Below, in pieces: positions 11,336-21,696 of a stretch of DNA of 64,000 nucleotides (its first letter is position 1; every line of letters starts with the position of its first letter). The notes beneath the pieces were generated by a model, which was not told the origin of the DNA, did not search any database, and saw only the letters and a list, made by a program, of their open reading frames with translations. The position numbers and the translations under genes were made by a program. Source of the stretch: Chlorops oryzae (Eukaryota; Arthropoda; Insecta; Diptera; Chloropidae); contig CM035808.1 of NCBI GenBank assembly GCA_020466095.1, positions 79,560,994 to 79,624,993 on the forward strand. The letters run 5' to 3'.

Positions 11336-11779
11336 TTATGCTGTTTTTTGGGCCGTAGGTGCGCCGCGAGGGCCATGTATGATCCCAGACTCAAGTAGGT
11401 TAGCGAGCTCCCCGGCCCCCATGATAAGATCAATACGGGATGGAGAATAATATTTGGGATCTGCAAGAGAAAGTCCTTTTAAGTATGACCAATCTTTTAT
11501 TGTTACCTTTTCAGAGGGTACGTAGCTTGTAAGTTTCGGGAGAATTAACGCCGATAGCGAAAAAGTGCGGTTTGAATTGAGCGATTGGACTTCAAAGGCT
11601 GCTTCGCCTTTAACACTGCTTCTCGCGCCGCCGATCCCAGTTACGACCACATTTTTGTGCCGACGTTTCAACCCTAATATTTGCACACAACATTCTGTGA
11701 CGAACGAGGAGTGGGATCCAGAGTCGAGGAGCGCGCGGAGGATATGGCGTTTTTTTATTGGTGTCACACACCGCCACAA
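11336..11779 (-). pseudogene. BEL/Pao aspartic protease
   Basis: The retropepsin active-site motif LLDSGSHSSF is at the start, followed by the flap-like GIGG region and IDLIMGAGE near the C-terminus. In BEL/Pao elements the protease lies between gag and RT, as here. It overlaps the gag-zinc-knuckle frame in another register, showing a frameshift around 11620-11780. Confidence 0.85.
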
Positions 11780-12365
11780 GCGCTGTCGCCAATAAAATAC
11801 TGGAACTTGGACCTGGTTGCGCCGCTACTGGAAAATCATTAACGTCATGAGATGCCGACGACTGCTGCGGCTCATCGTGTTGCAGAGCTTCTTGCGATGG
11901 AGTTTCCTTCTGATCAGGCGTATCTCTGCCGTGCAAAAGCGTATGATGGCGTTGGGAACAGGTTCTGCATGTTGATGTGCTCTTACAACCCTTTATATGA
12001 TGTATCGTGCTTAGGCAATTGAAGCACGCGTTTTTACGTCGAACAACCTCAAAACGTTGCTGGTGCGATAAGCGAAGAAACTCCAAACAGTTTTTTATGT
12101 TATGCTCCGCAGAACAATTTAGACAGCTAAGCGGTGTTTGCGGTTTCTGAGACGTATTGCAGTTTGAGCTAGTAGGTTTCTGGTTTGTCACCTTTTTGTC
12201 AACAGATGCGGAGTTGCGCCCAAAATTCATAACTTCAAAAGAGCGACAGCGCGCTTCTAAAAATTCTTGAAATTGTTCCAGAGTAGGCCTGACGTCATCG
12301 TTGAGCGAAAATTCCCACTGCCGGCGTGTTTCGTAGTTTAATTTATGTGCTATTGTGTGTACCAA
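11610..12365 (-). pseudogene. BEL/Pao gag C-terminus with zinc knuckles
   Basis: The frame begins in a gag helix region (AHKLNYETRRQWEF) and carries Cys/His knuckles (CLNCSAEHNIKNC, CFNCLSTIHHIKGC, CRTCSQRHHTLLH) typical of BEL gag. Further gag sequence continues in other frames up to about 12480. Beyond that no retroelement sequence is recognised, so the 5' part is missing. Confidence 0.85.
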
Positions 12366-12489
12366 CCAATCATCCCAATATTCCGTCGGCGAAGCATCAT
12401 ATGCAGCGCTCGAACATTTTGCATAATCGGATCCAAAACACCTTTGATGGCTTCAGCTTACTTTTCTTCGCTTTTTCCACGGCGGAAAT

Positions 12490-12860
12490 TGCAGAAAAAT
12501 GGGTGTCAATTATCACACGCCTAAGGCTGAAAACACACCAAAGCCAACAAAACGTTGTTTCATGTCGAATTCGACAAAAGTATATTGCTTCTTATCTAGC
12601 AACACACACCTAGTACGACACAACGTTTTGTTGGTCAACGCATTTGTTCGAACGCCGTTCATTTATGGCACTCCATACAGCTAACCCACACCGAACTCGA
12701 CAAAACGTTGCGAACGCTTGTCGACGTCGATAATCTCATGTAAGCTTACGTCGCAACGCACACTGAAAACGACACGAGCAAAACAGAAGCTTCGACAAAA
12801 AAGCATGCAGAAAGCTGTTGGCTTGGATTTTGTTTGAGCTCGACAAATTTGTTGGCGTTG
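12490..12860. repeat. Non-coding block rich in acaaaacgttg motifs
   Basis: Several scattered copies of a (c)gacaaaacgttg-like word occur in both orientations. Weakly inverted edges (gccaacaaaacg near 12541, tttgttggcg near 12850) suggest a decayed MITE. No target duplication could be established. Confidence 0.3.
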
Positions 12861-14113
12861 CACAGTGGGGAAAATAGCGATTTTAGCGGCATTTAATTAA
12901 TTACTTTTTAAGTAAGAAAGATACACGGGTGAAATTTGGCACAGAAGTTAAGGCTATAGTAATGCACAATTGAGCGAAGCTACAGATTACAAAAAGCAGG
13001 GGCGGACCTACGGGGAGCGGGGGAAAAAAGTGTATATTTCATGTACATGTACAAATCAAATTTTTATTTATTTCATCGGATATTATAAAACGTGGGCTTA
13101 AGATTTTCGTCGTTTTTTACAGTTTTTTGGTTCTTTTGTTTCCTTTTTTCATACAATAAAATGTTAATTAAAGAAATCTACTCAGAGTCTTGGCTATCGT
13201 GGTTTACCAAATCAAAGTTTATATCATTTTCACAAAGAAGATTTAGAACTTCCCTATCTAAAACAATTTTTTTTCTTAAACGATTTGAAGTCTGAGACAG
13301 AGTTGAAATAAAAGGATCCGACGAAAAAAGGAGTGCATGAAACAAGTCTTCCATGGTGCTCTTTCTCGAAATTTTTCGTGTGTGATATAGCCGGTAATTT
13401 CGGAAATCTTTATTCCTAGCTTCTTCTGACATCATTCCAATAGGCAGCGCAGCACTTTGAATTATATCAGCTCCATGTAACAATATTTTGTGAATAGAAC
13501 TAGGCATGTAAGCCCATGGATATTCATTTACAAAAATTTCTGCAGTTTCATAGGCGTATTGTCGAAAAGCTTCGGTATTTACTGCATACCCACAAGCCAT
13601 ACAACGCAAAATAACGCTGAATCTTTTTATAAGAGATTCACTTACGCCTGTTATTTGAGATGCTAAAGCCGGTTTTTGAAAAAACTGTCTTGCTGTATTT
13701 CCATTATTTATGTTTCCAGTTCCAGCCATTGGAATATCCACCAGCAAGGACATTTTTTTTTACTTATCTCGTCCTGAATAAATTTTTTCTTTGTTCCAAG
13801 ATGTCTTTATCTGCACCACGAACTTGCCACTTTTGAATCGGGATTCTGTAGACCATATGTATAACGCACTCGAAGCTGCGGATCCAAGCGTGAAGAGTAG
13901 ACAAGCCATATTAAAACAAATTTTCATTTACAACACGTTTCTTTATAGAAATAAGATCGTTCATAACCTTGGGTGTGGCTTTGCATATTGCGCATGTTTG
14001 TGTGGTTGATTCGGCGATCACTGCAAAGACTTTTCCATCGATCATGGTTAGGTGGAATTCATGATTTATTTGTAATGTGTCCAGGTGGGTTGGGTTGATA
14101 AAAGATATTTGTG
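12861..14113 (-). mobile_element. 5'-truncated Transib element
   Basis: The element's 3' end is at 12861, where the plus strand reads CACAGTGGGGAAAA. Transib termini begin with a heptamer of this form, shared with V(D)J recombination signals. The minus-strand coding remnant of a RAG1-core-like transposase fills 13178 to about 14113. No matching opposite terminus is present to the right, so the 5' side has been lost. The five bases before the heptamer (CGTTG, 12856-12860) would be the target duplication but cannot be confirmed. Confidence 0.75.
13178..14113 (-). pseudogene. Transib transposase (RAG1-core relative), broken
   Basis: The C-terminal open part (13178-13753, 191 residues) has the pattern LLVDIPMAGTGN, NNGNTARQFF, a WAYMPSSIHKILLHG block and IGMMSEEARNKDFRNY. 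It aligns by eye with the RAG1 region around catalytic Glu962 (SEGNESGNK); the E-x-x-N-K spacing is kept. Upstream in other frames are LTMIDGKVFAV, a C-x2-C finger (CAICKATPKVMN) and LSTLHAWIRSFECVIHMVYR, all diagnostic of Transib proteins. Lesions include a TAA near 13912 and frame changes in the A-runs at 13757-13795. The first two catalytic Asp regions are incomplete, so it is inactive. Function assignment rests on remembered family motifs. Confidence 0.82.
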
Positions 14114-14361
14114 CTTCGACATTAGAAAATTGTTGTTGTTGTTTTAATAATGCACATAGGTTTTAAATTGTTGCCAAAACGTAAACAAAACCATAAAAGA
14201 GAAAAAAACGTAAAAATAATTTTTTAAAAGGTTGAAAAAAAAACCTCAAAAAACATATCTTTATTATTTAAATATTTTATGGCTGAAAGCAAGTACAAAA
14301 TAATATCAAAAATTCAGTTGCCCCTGCTTGCCTCCTTGATATAAATTGAGGTTTTCTCTAG

Positions 14362-14571
14362 TGGCCCGCACAGAAAAAACAATAGAATTATTCAACGTTT
14401 GGATAGGGAACTTCGGTAAAGACTGTGCTGAGCGAAAAAACGCAATGGATGAGTACTTCGAAAATAGTTTAAAAGAAAAATGTGACAGAAAAGCTGTAAT
14501 AAAATATATGTTTTTTTCAACACTCATTCTCGAACAAGTGGAAAATTTGCAATCGCTAAATGGAGATGAGT
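14362..14571 (+). other. Exon-shaped unidentified coding segment
   Basis: A 70-codon open block follows a pyrimidine-rich acceptor (ttttctctAG, ending 14361) and stops at a consensus donor (GTAAGT, 14572-14577). The peptide is charged and helical (FNVWIGNFGKDCAERKNAMD ... KEKCDRKAVIKYM). I do not recognise it. It could be an exon of a host gene or of an unidentified transposon. Confidence 0.3.
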
Positions 14572-14812
14572 GTAAGTTAAAACGGAATTGTTTACTTTTG
14601 ATTAAATTAAATTTAATTTGGGTTCAATTTAATAAAAATTAATATATAAAATAAAAAAATACATAAATATAAAACATTGTGTACGAAAAACAAAAATTTG
14701 TGCAATATGATTGAAAATTATGTTTTGGCCGATGATATCGCTGATAGCATAAGTTCAATTAATAAAGATTTGGAGGGTCGCCTTTCAGAAAGTGACAGCT
14801 ACGAGTGATATA

Positions 14813-16100
14813 TTAGGTGTAGTAAAAAGAAATCTATTATTTTTCCAATAGATGGCGTTATTCATCTGCATCTCGCGTTGTATAAGTCCGATCGTGTTCC
14901 GCTAGGGGGCATTAGAAAGATGACAGTTCCTACTAAAAAAGCTTTTTTGACACTTTTTTGATTGATTGATTCAGTTTTGTTTGAGAGCTTGTCAAAGATG
15001 GACATCAGCAAAGAGAAAATTCGCTACATTTTACAGTTTTTCTTCGATAAGGGAGAAAACGCAAGCCAGGCGGCTGAAAATGTGAATAGCGTTTATGGAC
15101 CTGATACTGTAACAGCCAATCATGCGCAATTTTGGTTTCGTCGATTCCGTTCCGGTAACTTCGATGTCAAGGATGCACCACGCACTGGAAGGCCAATTGT
15201 CGAAAATGTCCATAAAATCATGGAAATTATCGAGTCCGACCGTCATGTTAGCACTGTTTCGATTGCAAAAGAGCTAAAGATTGCACAAAAAACCGTTTGG
15301 AACCATTTGAATAAGGCTGGATACACAAGGAAGCTCGATGTATGGGTGCCACACGAGTTAACGCAAAAAAACCTCATAGACCGAATTTCCATCTGCGAAT
15401 CGCTGCTGAACCGCAACAAAATTGACCCATTTCTGAAGCGGTTGGTGACTGGTGATGAACAGTGGGTCACTTACGACAACGTCAAGCGAAAACGGTCGTG
15501 GTCGAAACACGGTGAACCGGCGGAAACGGTGGCCACGCCAGGATTGACGGCCAGGAAGGTTTTGCTGTGTGTTTGGTGGGATTGGCAGGGAATTATCTAC
15601 TATGAGCTGCTCCCATACGGCAAAACTCTTAACTCGGAACTCTACTGTCAACAATTGGACCGTCTGAAGGAAGCAATCGCCCATAAGCGGCCAGCTTTGG
15701 CCAATAGGAGAGGAATTGTGTTGCATCAGGACAACGCCAGGCCACACACATCGATAGTGACTCGCCAGAAGCTCCGGGAGTTTGGTTGGGAGGTTCTTCT
15801 GCATCCACCTTATAGTCCGGACCTGGCACCAAGTGATTACCATCTGTTCCTGTCCATGGCGAACAATTTTGCTGGTGAAACATTCGCTTCAAGAGAGGCT
15901 TCTGAAATTCGACTGTCTAAATTTTTTGCTAATAGGAACGAGGGCTTCTATGAGAGAGGCATAATGAAATTACCTTTAAAATGGCAACAAGTTATCGAAC
16001 AAAACGGCGCATATTTGACCTAAATCGGGTCATTCTAACTATCTTAAATAAAGCCCTCAATTTAACGCAAAAATAATGGATTTCTTTTTACTACACCTAA
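14813..16100 (+). mobile_element. Full-length mariner element
   Basis: At 1288 bases it has the standard mariner length. Inverted ends start TTAGGTGTAGTAAAAAGAAA. TA flanks both sides (14811-14812, 16101-16102). The transposase frame is uninterrupted. A deleted relative with the same ends is at 56015-56544. Confidence 0.95.
14998..16023 (+). CDS. Mariner transposase, intact frame
   Basis: The 341-residue protein performs cut-and-paste transposition into TA sites. The ATG at 14998 gives MDISKEKIRYIL and the usual family length; an upstream extension has only a TTG. The N-terminal half holds two helix-turn-helix domains for end binding. The linker WVPHEL precedes the catalytic domain. The triad is Asp in VTGDEQW, Asp in HQDNARPH and Asp in SPDLAPSDY; the last two are separated by 34 residues (DD34D). 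No stop or frameshift is seen, so it could encode active enzyme, though missense damage cannot be judged. Subfamily is not assigned. Confidence 0.93.
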   Translation: MDISKEKIRYILQFFFDKGENASQAAENVNSVYGPDTVTANHAQFWFRRFRSGNFDVKDAPRTGRPIVENVHKIMEIIESDRHVSTVSIAKELKIAQKTVWNHLNKAGYTRKLDVWVPHELTQKNLIDRISICESLLNRNKIDPFLKRLVTGDEQWVTYDNVKRKRSWSKHGEPAETVATPGLTARKVLLCVWWDWQGIIYYELLPYGKTLNSELYCQQLDRLKEAIAHKRPALANRRGIVLHQDNARPHTSIVTRQKLREFGWEVLLHPPYSPDLAPSDYHLFLSMANNFAGETFASREASEIRLSKFFANRNEGFYERGIMKLPLKWQQVIEQNGAYLT

Positions 16101-16448
16101 TACATAAAAATTTAATTGAAATAAAAGTGGTTAAATTATTATGTTACAAAGTTTCATTTGAGTGATATTTTGTTGTTACAAGTTAATTTTTTTTGGAATT
16201 TTTTTGTTATAACATTTGTTGTTTTTGTTATTATTATATATTTTTTCTTGTGTGGATGAATAATAAAGCTTATAATTAAAAAATGTAGATATTTTTAAAC
16301 AAAAAAAAAAATAACACAAAAATTACGACTTAAAAGTGGATTTATTTACGAACAGCAATGATTATTTAAGGAGCGTAATGCGCAGGTGATACAATTTTTT
16401 TTTTTGATTTGTCACGCATTTTCACTGCATCGCATATTTCGTAATTCG
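16101..16448. other. AT-rich spacer, no gene seen
   Basis: Homopolymer runs and no coding signal between the mariner and the jockey-like LINE. Confidence 0.5.
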
Positions 16449-16453
16449 ACGGT

Positions 16454-17464
16454 TTGATCTGGGCAAGAAGTGATGAGGAAAAAGCATCCGACTTTGCTCA
16501 ACACTTGTCCTTAGTGTTTCTACCAAACCCACCGGTAACCGGCCTTAGATTTCCCCTCGGCGAGGTGAACAACCAAATTACCCATATAACATTTAATGCC
16601 AATGAAATGAAATGCATAATTAACAAAAATTTTTGCGATAAAAAATCTCCAGGCTATGACTATATAACCCCAAAAATGATCAAGGAATTGCCATACATTG
16701 CTCATACGTATGCAGCACGGCTTTTTAATGCTATTGTGAGCTTCTCCCACTTCCCTTTGATATGGAAAGAATCGGTCATCATGATCATACTAAAGCCCGG
16801 GAAAGACCCGTTGTCAGCTAGCTCATATCTCCCAATAAGCCTTCTCCCCTGCTTATCTAAGCTCTTTGAAAAAGCTCTTCTTATAAAAACAATGCCATAC
16901 ATTCACGAGAATAACTTAATCCCTGCTCATCAATTTGGCTTTAGGAAAAAACATGGAACTATTGAACAGGTAAATCGAATCACTCTTGAAATTCGTAACG
17001 CCTTCGAAAAAAGAATATTGTTCTGCAATATTCCTAGATATCGCTCAAGCTTTCGATAAAGTGTGGCATGGGGGTATTATTGCTAAAATAAAGTCTCTTC
17101 TCGCTCAAAATTTTCACGAAATTCTTATATTATACCTCCAAAATAGATTCTTTAGAGCAAGAGTTAATGAATTTTTGACGGAAAAATTTTAAATTAAAGC
17201 AGGGGTCCCGCAAGGCAGTGTATTAGGCCCCTCTCTTTACTTGACTCTAACAACCGACATCCCCACTAGTGGCAATATTGTAATGTCAACTTTTGCCGAC
17301 GACACAGCATTATTGAGCTGCCACCGCGATCCCATGGAAACATCAAGAATCCTACAAGAGCATATGCAATTGATTGAAAATTGGCTCTCTACCTGTCGAA
17401 TTAATGTAAACGAAGGTAAATATAAACACATTACATTAACGCTTAGAAGAGGTATAAGTCCTAC
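16454..17464 (+). pseudogene. Jockey-like RT, N-terminal and palm part
   Basis: Contains typical LINE RT blocks: KSPGYDYITPKMIKEL, ILKPGKDPLSASSY-LPISLL, HQFGFRKKHGTIEQVNRI, AIFLDIAQAFDKVWH, GVPQGSVLGPSLY and the catalytic STFADDTALLS (F-A-D-D). Frame changes occur near 17035 and a stop follows NEFLTEKF near 17190. It starts inside the pol frame at about 16454, as usual for 5'-truncated insertions. Confidence 0.88.
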
Positions 17465-17545
17465 TAAGGACTGTCCCAGAAATAACTGTCCTTTTGTTTT
17501 TAGGCTATTTATAAAAAAGTGTTAATTCTATAGCAACATATTTGG

Positions 17546-18315
17546 CAGAGCTGTAAAAGAATTCAATTATTTGAGGCTTAAGTCACTTTCATTCCCAGCT
17601 AAAAATTTCAAATTTTGATTGAATTCATTTCTACGACAATCGAATTATGAAAGAAAACTTTGAATTCATCATTCAGCTGTCAAAAATGATTTATGAATTC
17701 AATTTTAGAATTCCTTTTTTTAAAGCTCCGAGTTAACTCATTTTGATTTTAGCATAGAATTTTTAAATCATTTTCCAGCCTTAGTATTGAAATCACAATT
17801 TCTAAAACAACCTGTGCTCGCATTTGAAAAACCCTAATTGTATTTTTGAAATCTTTTCTTTCCCTTAGCAAAGGAACAGGAATTCGCAAAATGCATCAAC
17901 TATATCCCCTCTATTGGAATAAATAAAATATCCATTAAAAATCTGAGAAATTTTTTGCCAATAGCCAAATATTTCAAAAACTACCGAAAATTTTTCAAAG
18001 CAAAAGGGGATTCTCAAAATTCGTTACCACTTCCCATTAATAGCCATTGTTTTAGAAATTGTGATTTCAATCCTAAGGCAGGAAAATGTTTTCAAATTGA
18101 TTTGATTTAAAAATTTTAACCTAAAATCAAAATGAGTTACCTGGGAGCTTTAAAAAAAGAATTATAAAATTGAATTCATAAATCATTTTTGACAGCTGAA
18201 TGATGAATTCAAAGTTTTCATTCATAATTCATTAAAACAAATTTTTGAATTAAATCTTTAAAAGGAAATTTAAAAGGCTAAAATTTAAAAATGAATTAAT
18301 TCTTTTACAGCTCTG
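17546..18315. mobile_element. hAT-type MITE nested in the DD37E element
   Basis: The ends CAGAGCTGTAAAAGAATT are inverted and flanked by a perfect 8-bp repeat ATATTTGG (17538-17545, 18316-18323). Much of the element is palindromic, with matching gaattca-rich stretches near 17600-17720 and 18165-18250. It has no coding capacity. The CAGAG start and 8-bp duplication fit hAT. Confidence 0.88.
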
Positions 18316-18396
18316 ATATTTGGTACCTAAATAAAGTATAAATATTGCAGATAAAAAAAAAATACTCATTCGTAAAATAAAAGAGCTACTGAAAAG

Positions 18397-19452
18397 ATGT
18401 CGTCTCAACAAGAAGAAAAGCGGAAAGCAATTATTTACAAACACCTGGAAAATCCAAACACCACGTACAAAAAGAGCGCTAAGGAAGTTGGCGTGTGCGA
18501 AAAAACTGTCGGTTGGACCATAAAACGATACAGACAGCTTACCCCTTTATCAAAAACACCAGGATCAGGGAGAAAAAGTGGTCAAGCGAACCAAGCGGTG
18601 GGCCAGAACGTTAAGCGGCTGTTTACCCAGAATCCAGGCACTTCGGTTCGTGATATGGCAGCAAAAGCGGGAACATCGAAGTCAAGTACTCAACGGATTA
18701 AAAAATTTTACAACCTAAGGAGCTATAAAGTACAAAAAGTACCTGATAGGTCAGAAGAAAAGGACGCCGAAGCCAAGAGGAGGGCTCGAAAACTGTATCG
18801 CGATTACCTGCCCAAATTAGATTGCGTGATCATGGACGATGAATCGTATTGCAAAGCGGATTTCAAGCAGTTACCTGGACACGGATATTATACTGCGGTT
18901 AGAAGGGGTGGAGCATCCTCTAAATTCACCACCAAAAAACATACCAAATTTCCAAAGAAATACATGGTGTGGCAGGCCATTTGCAAATGTGGCCTTCGAA
19001 GTAAGGATTTTGTGACGGATCGCACAATCAACACCGAAATTTACATCAGAGAGTGTCTGGACCGGCGTTTGCTGCCTTTTATACGTCAACACCAAGGTTA
19101 AGTACTATTTTGGACTGACCCAGCAACATCTCACTACGCCCAGAGAACGATGGATTGGTACCAAGCCAATAATGTCACTGTGGTACCAAGAGAAGCAAAT
19201 CCTCCGAATTGCCCCGAACTTCGTCCAATCGAAAAATATTGGGCTTTAATGAAAAGGAACCTTAAGAAGACCAAACAAACTAGGAACAACATCGAAATAT
19301 TTCGACGTAAATGGCGTCGGCCATACACTAAAGTGAACGAAAGGTCGGTAAAAAACCTAATGGAGGACCTTAATAAAAAAGTGTATAATTTTTTTAAGTG
19401 TATTTTTTTCAGTGTAATTAAAGTTTTTATTTATTTTGTAATGTTCACTTAA
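18397..19452 (+). pseudogene. DD37E transposase with one nonsense codon
   Basis: The ATG at 18397 opens MSSQQEEKRKAI, followed by helix-turn-helix DNA-binding sequence. Catalytic positions are Asp in CVIMDDESYCK, Asp in FWTDPATSHYAQ and Glu in CPELRPIEKYW, with 37 residues between the last two. This spacing and the NPPNCPELRPIEKYW signature mark the ITmD37E lineage first described in mosquitoes. A TAA at 19099-19101 interrupts the frame just before FWTD; the sequence continues in the same register to 19452. A single base change therefore accounts for its inactivation, as far as I can see. Confidence 0.9.
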
Positions 19453-19542
19453 TAATAAACTGAAAGAATTTTTAAAAAAACATCCTTGGTTTTTTTGCAA
19501 TAAAAAAAAACAAAAGGACAGTTATTTCTGGGACAGTCTTTA

Positions 19543-19729
19543 TTCTCCTTAAAGGAGTCTCCATCCCCCAAGTAGATAGTGTAATCTATTTAGGAGTCCA
19601 CTTAGATAAACGATTAACGTGGCAAAAGCACATCGAAGCAAAGGGGACCAACCTAAATTTTAAGCATAAAAAATTCACTGGCTAATTAACTATCGCTCCC
19701 CTCTTAATATGGAGTATAAAGTTCTAGTA
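19543..19729 (+). pseudogene. Jockey-like RT, middle fragment
   Basis: Reads KGVSIPQVDSVIYLGVHLDK then RLTWQKHI, the conserved LINE motif after the palm. A stop follows near 19683. It lies between the DD37E and mariner insertions. Confidence 0.8.
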
Positions 19730-19731
19730 TA

Positions 19732-21022
19732 ACAGGTTGGCTGATAAGTCCCCGGTCTAACAAAGAAAAACACATTTTTTTGTCAAAATTCGTTTTTATT
19801 ATTCAACATAGTTCCCTTCAAGAGCGATACAACGATTATAACGACCTTCCAATTTTTTGATACCATTTTGGTAGTACTCCTTCGGTTTTGCCTCAAAATA
19901 GGCCTCAGTTTCGGCGATCACCTCTTCATTGCAGCCAAATTTTTTCCCTGCGACCATCCTTTTGAGGTCTGAGAACAAGAAAAAGTCGCTGGGGGCCAGA
20001 TCTGGAGAATACGGTGGGTGGGGTAGCAATTCGAAGCCTAATTCATGAATTTTTGCCATCGTTCTCAATGACTTGTGGCACGGTGCGTTGTCTTGGTGGA
20101 ACAACACTTTTTTCTTCTTCATATGGGGCCGTTTTGCCGCGATTTCGACCTTCAAACCCTCCAATAACGACATATAATAGTCACTGTTGATGGTTTTTCC
20201 CTTCTCAAGATAATCGATAAAAATTATTCCATGCCCATCCCAAAAAACAGAGGCCATTACTTTGCCAGCGGACTTTTGAGTCTTTCCACGCTTCGGAGAC
20301 GGTTCACCGATCGCTGTTCACTCAGCCGACTGTCGATTGGACTCAGGAGTGTAGTGATAGAGCCATGTTTCATCCATTGTCACATATCGACGCAAAAACT
20401 CGGGTGTATTGCGAGTAAACAGCTGCAAACACCGCTCAGAATCATCAACACGTTGTTGTTTTTGGTCAAATGTGAGCCCGCGCGGCACCCATTTTGCACA
20501 GAGCTTTTTCATATCCAAATATTGATGAATGATATGACCAACACGTTCCTTTGATATCTTTAAGGCCTCTGCTATCTCGATCAACTTCATTTTACGGTCA
20601 TTCAAAATCATTTAGTGAATTTTTATGATGTTTTCGTCGGTAACCACCTCTTTCGGGCGTCCACTGCGTTCACCGTCCTCCGTGCTCATTTCACCACGCT
20701 TGAATTTTGCATACCAATCAATTATTGTTGATTTTCCTGGGGAAGAGTCCGGAAACTCATTATCAAGCCAAGTTTTTGCTTCCACTGTATTTTTTCCCTT
20801 CAGAAAACAGTATTTTATCAAAACACGAAATTGCTTTTTTCCATTTTTTCACAATAACAAAAGTTGCTTCACAAAAGACGCTCTATCTCACAAACTAATT
20901 GACTTACAGACGTCAAATTTTGACACGAATCATTTGAAGGTTACCACTATATAAAAATAATATGCATTTAATACTAGCGACGCAATCTATGTGTCAGACC
21001 GGAAACTTATCACCCAACCTGT
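19732..21022 (-). mobile_element. Himar1-like (irritans group) mariner, full length
   Basis: The left end reads ACAGGTTGGCTGATAAGTCC and the right end is its inverted, slightly diverged partner (ACAGGTTGGGTGATAAGT). TA flanks are at 19730-19731 and 21023-21024. The length of 1291 bases is standard. It is inserted in the jockey-like LINE in opposite orientation. Confidence 0.95.
19799..20844 (-). pseudogene. Himar1-like transposase, three inactivating lesions
   Basis: This is clearly close to horn-fly Himar1: WVPRGLTFDQKQ, VTMDETWLYHY (first Asp), FHQDNAPCH and SPDLAPSDFFLFSDLK (DD34D). The span of 1046 bases is one short of a 348-codon gene. Lesions seen are a one-base loss in the A-run near the start codon (about 20836), a TAA at about 20610 after ENIIKIH, and a TGA at about 20316 after SNRQSAE. 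Catalytic residues survive in the fragments. It is dead as it stands. Confidence 0.93.
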
Positions 21023-21024
21023 TA

Positions 21025-21341
21025 AGTATAATAGTGTATTACAGCCAATCTGGTCTTATGGCATTCAGTTGTGGGAAAATGCCTACGCATCCTCTATAGA
21101 AATAATCCAAAGAGCTCAATCGAAAATTCTTAGAATAATTACAGGTGATCCATGGTACATTCGTAATGAAAGCATGCAAGTCCCACTTATTAAGGACGAA
21201 ATCGTTCGCCTAAAATCATCCTACAATGAGAAGCTAAGGAATCAATCGAATCAGCTGGCAAGAAGCCTTAACAATACAACACGTCGAACACGGTTAAGAA
21301 GAAAGGACCTTCCGTCCGCTTCTATTATTTTGGAAACATAA
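21025..21341 (+). pseudogene. Jockey-like RT, C-terminal fragment
   Basis: Starts YNSVLQPIWSYGIQLWENA, the LINE motif in the RT C-terminal region, then IEIIQRAQSKILRII. A basic tail follows. The 3' untranslated region then runs to the A-tail at 21681-21696. Confidence 0.85.
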
Positions 21342-21696
21342 CACCGATACTCTGTTATCTGCACCTCGCTCGTGCATGTCAGACGTTTGGCCAATTAAGG
21401 AATCATACAGATTGAGGCACCTCGCTCGTGCACGCTCAACGCTCAATGCTCCTAACTACCATCAGAGTAGCCGTTCCAGCCAATCAATTTTACTCATCCT
21501 ACCAACGGATGCGGCTTAACAGTAATAAGTCCTTAGCAGCCCAGTTTCTCAAATAGAGGCCCGTTGGAATCAAAAACTATTTATGTATATCTCTGTATAA
21601 ATAGTTAAGTTATATTTAAGATTCGAATAATTACTGTTAGTTCCCACCCAAAGGAAGATCCAGTGAAGAGAAGCAAAGTTTAAATAAAAAAAAAAA

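Larger units (their letters stand above)
17467..19540 (+). mobile_element. DD37E Tc1-like (ITmD37E) transposon
   Basis: Inverted ends AGGACTGTCCCAGAAATAAC and, from the right, AAGACTGTCCCAGAAATAAC are flanked by TA (17465-17466, 19541-19542). Removing the 770-base MITE inserted at 17546-18315 and its 8-base duplication leaves about 1.3 kb, the normal size. It lies within the jockey-like LINE. Confidence 0.9.
16449..21696 (+). mobile_element. 5'-truncated jockey-like LINE interrupted by two DNA transposons
   Basis: Reverse transcriptase segments at 16454-17464, 19543-19729 and 21025-21341 are collinear and belong to one element. It ends in a taaataaaaaaaaaaa tail at 21681-21696. It is split by a DD37E Tc1-like element (17467-19540, TA duplicated) and by a mariner (19732-21022, TA duplicated). 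Dropping the first insertion and one TA puts the LINE codons back in phase across the junction. Confidence 0.88.
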
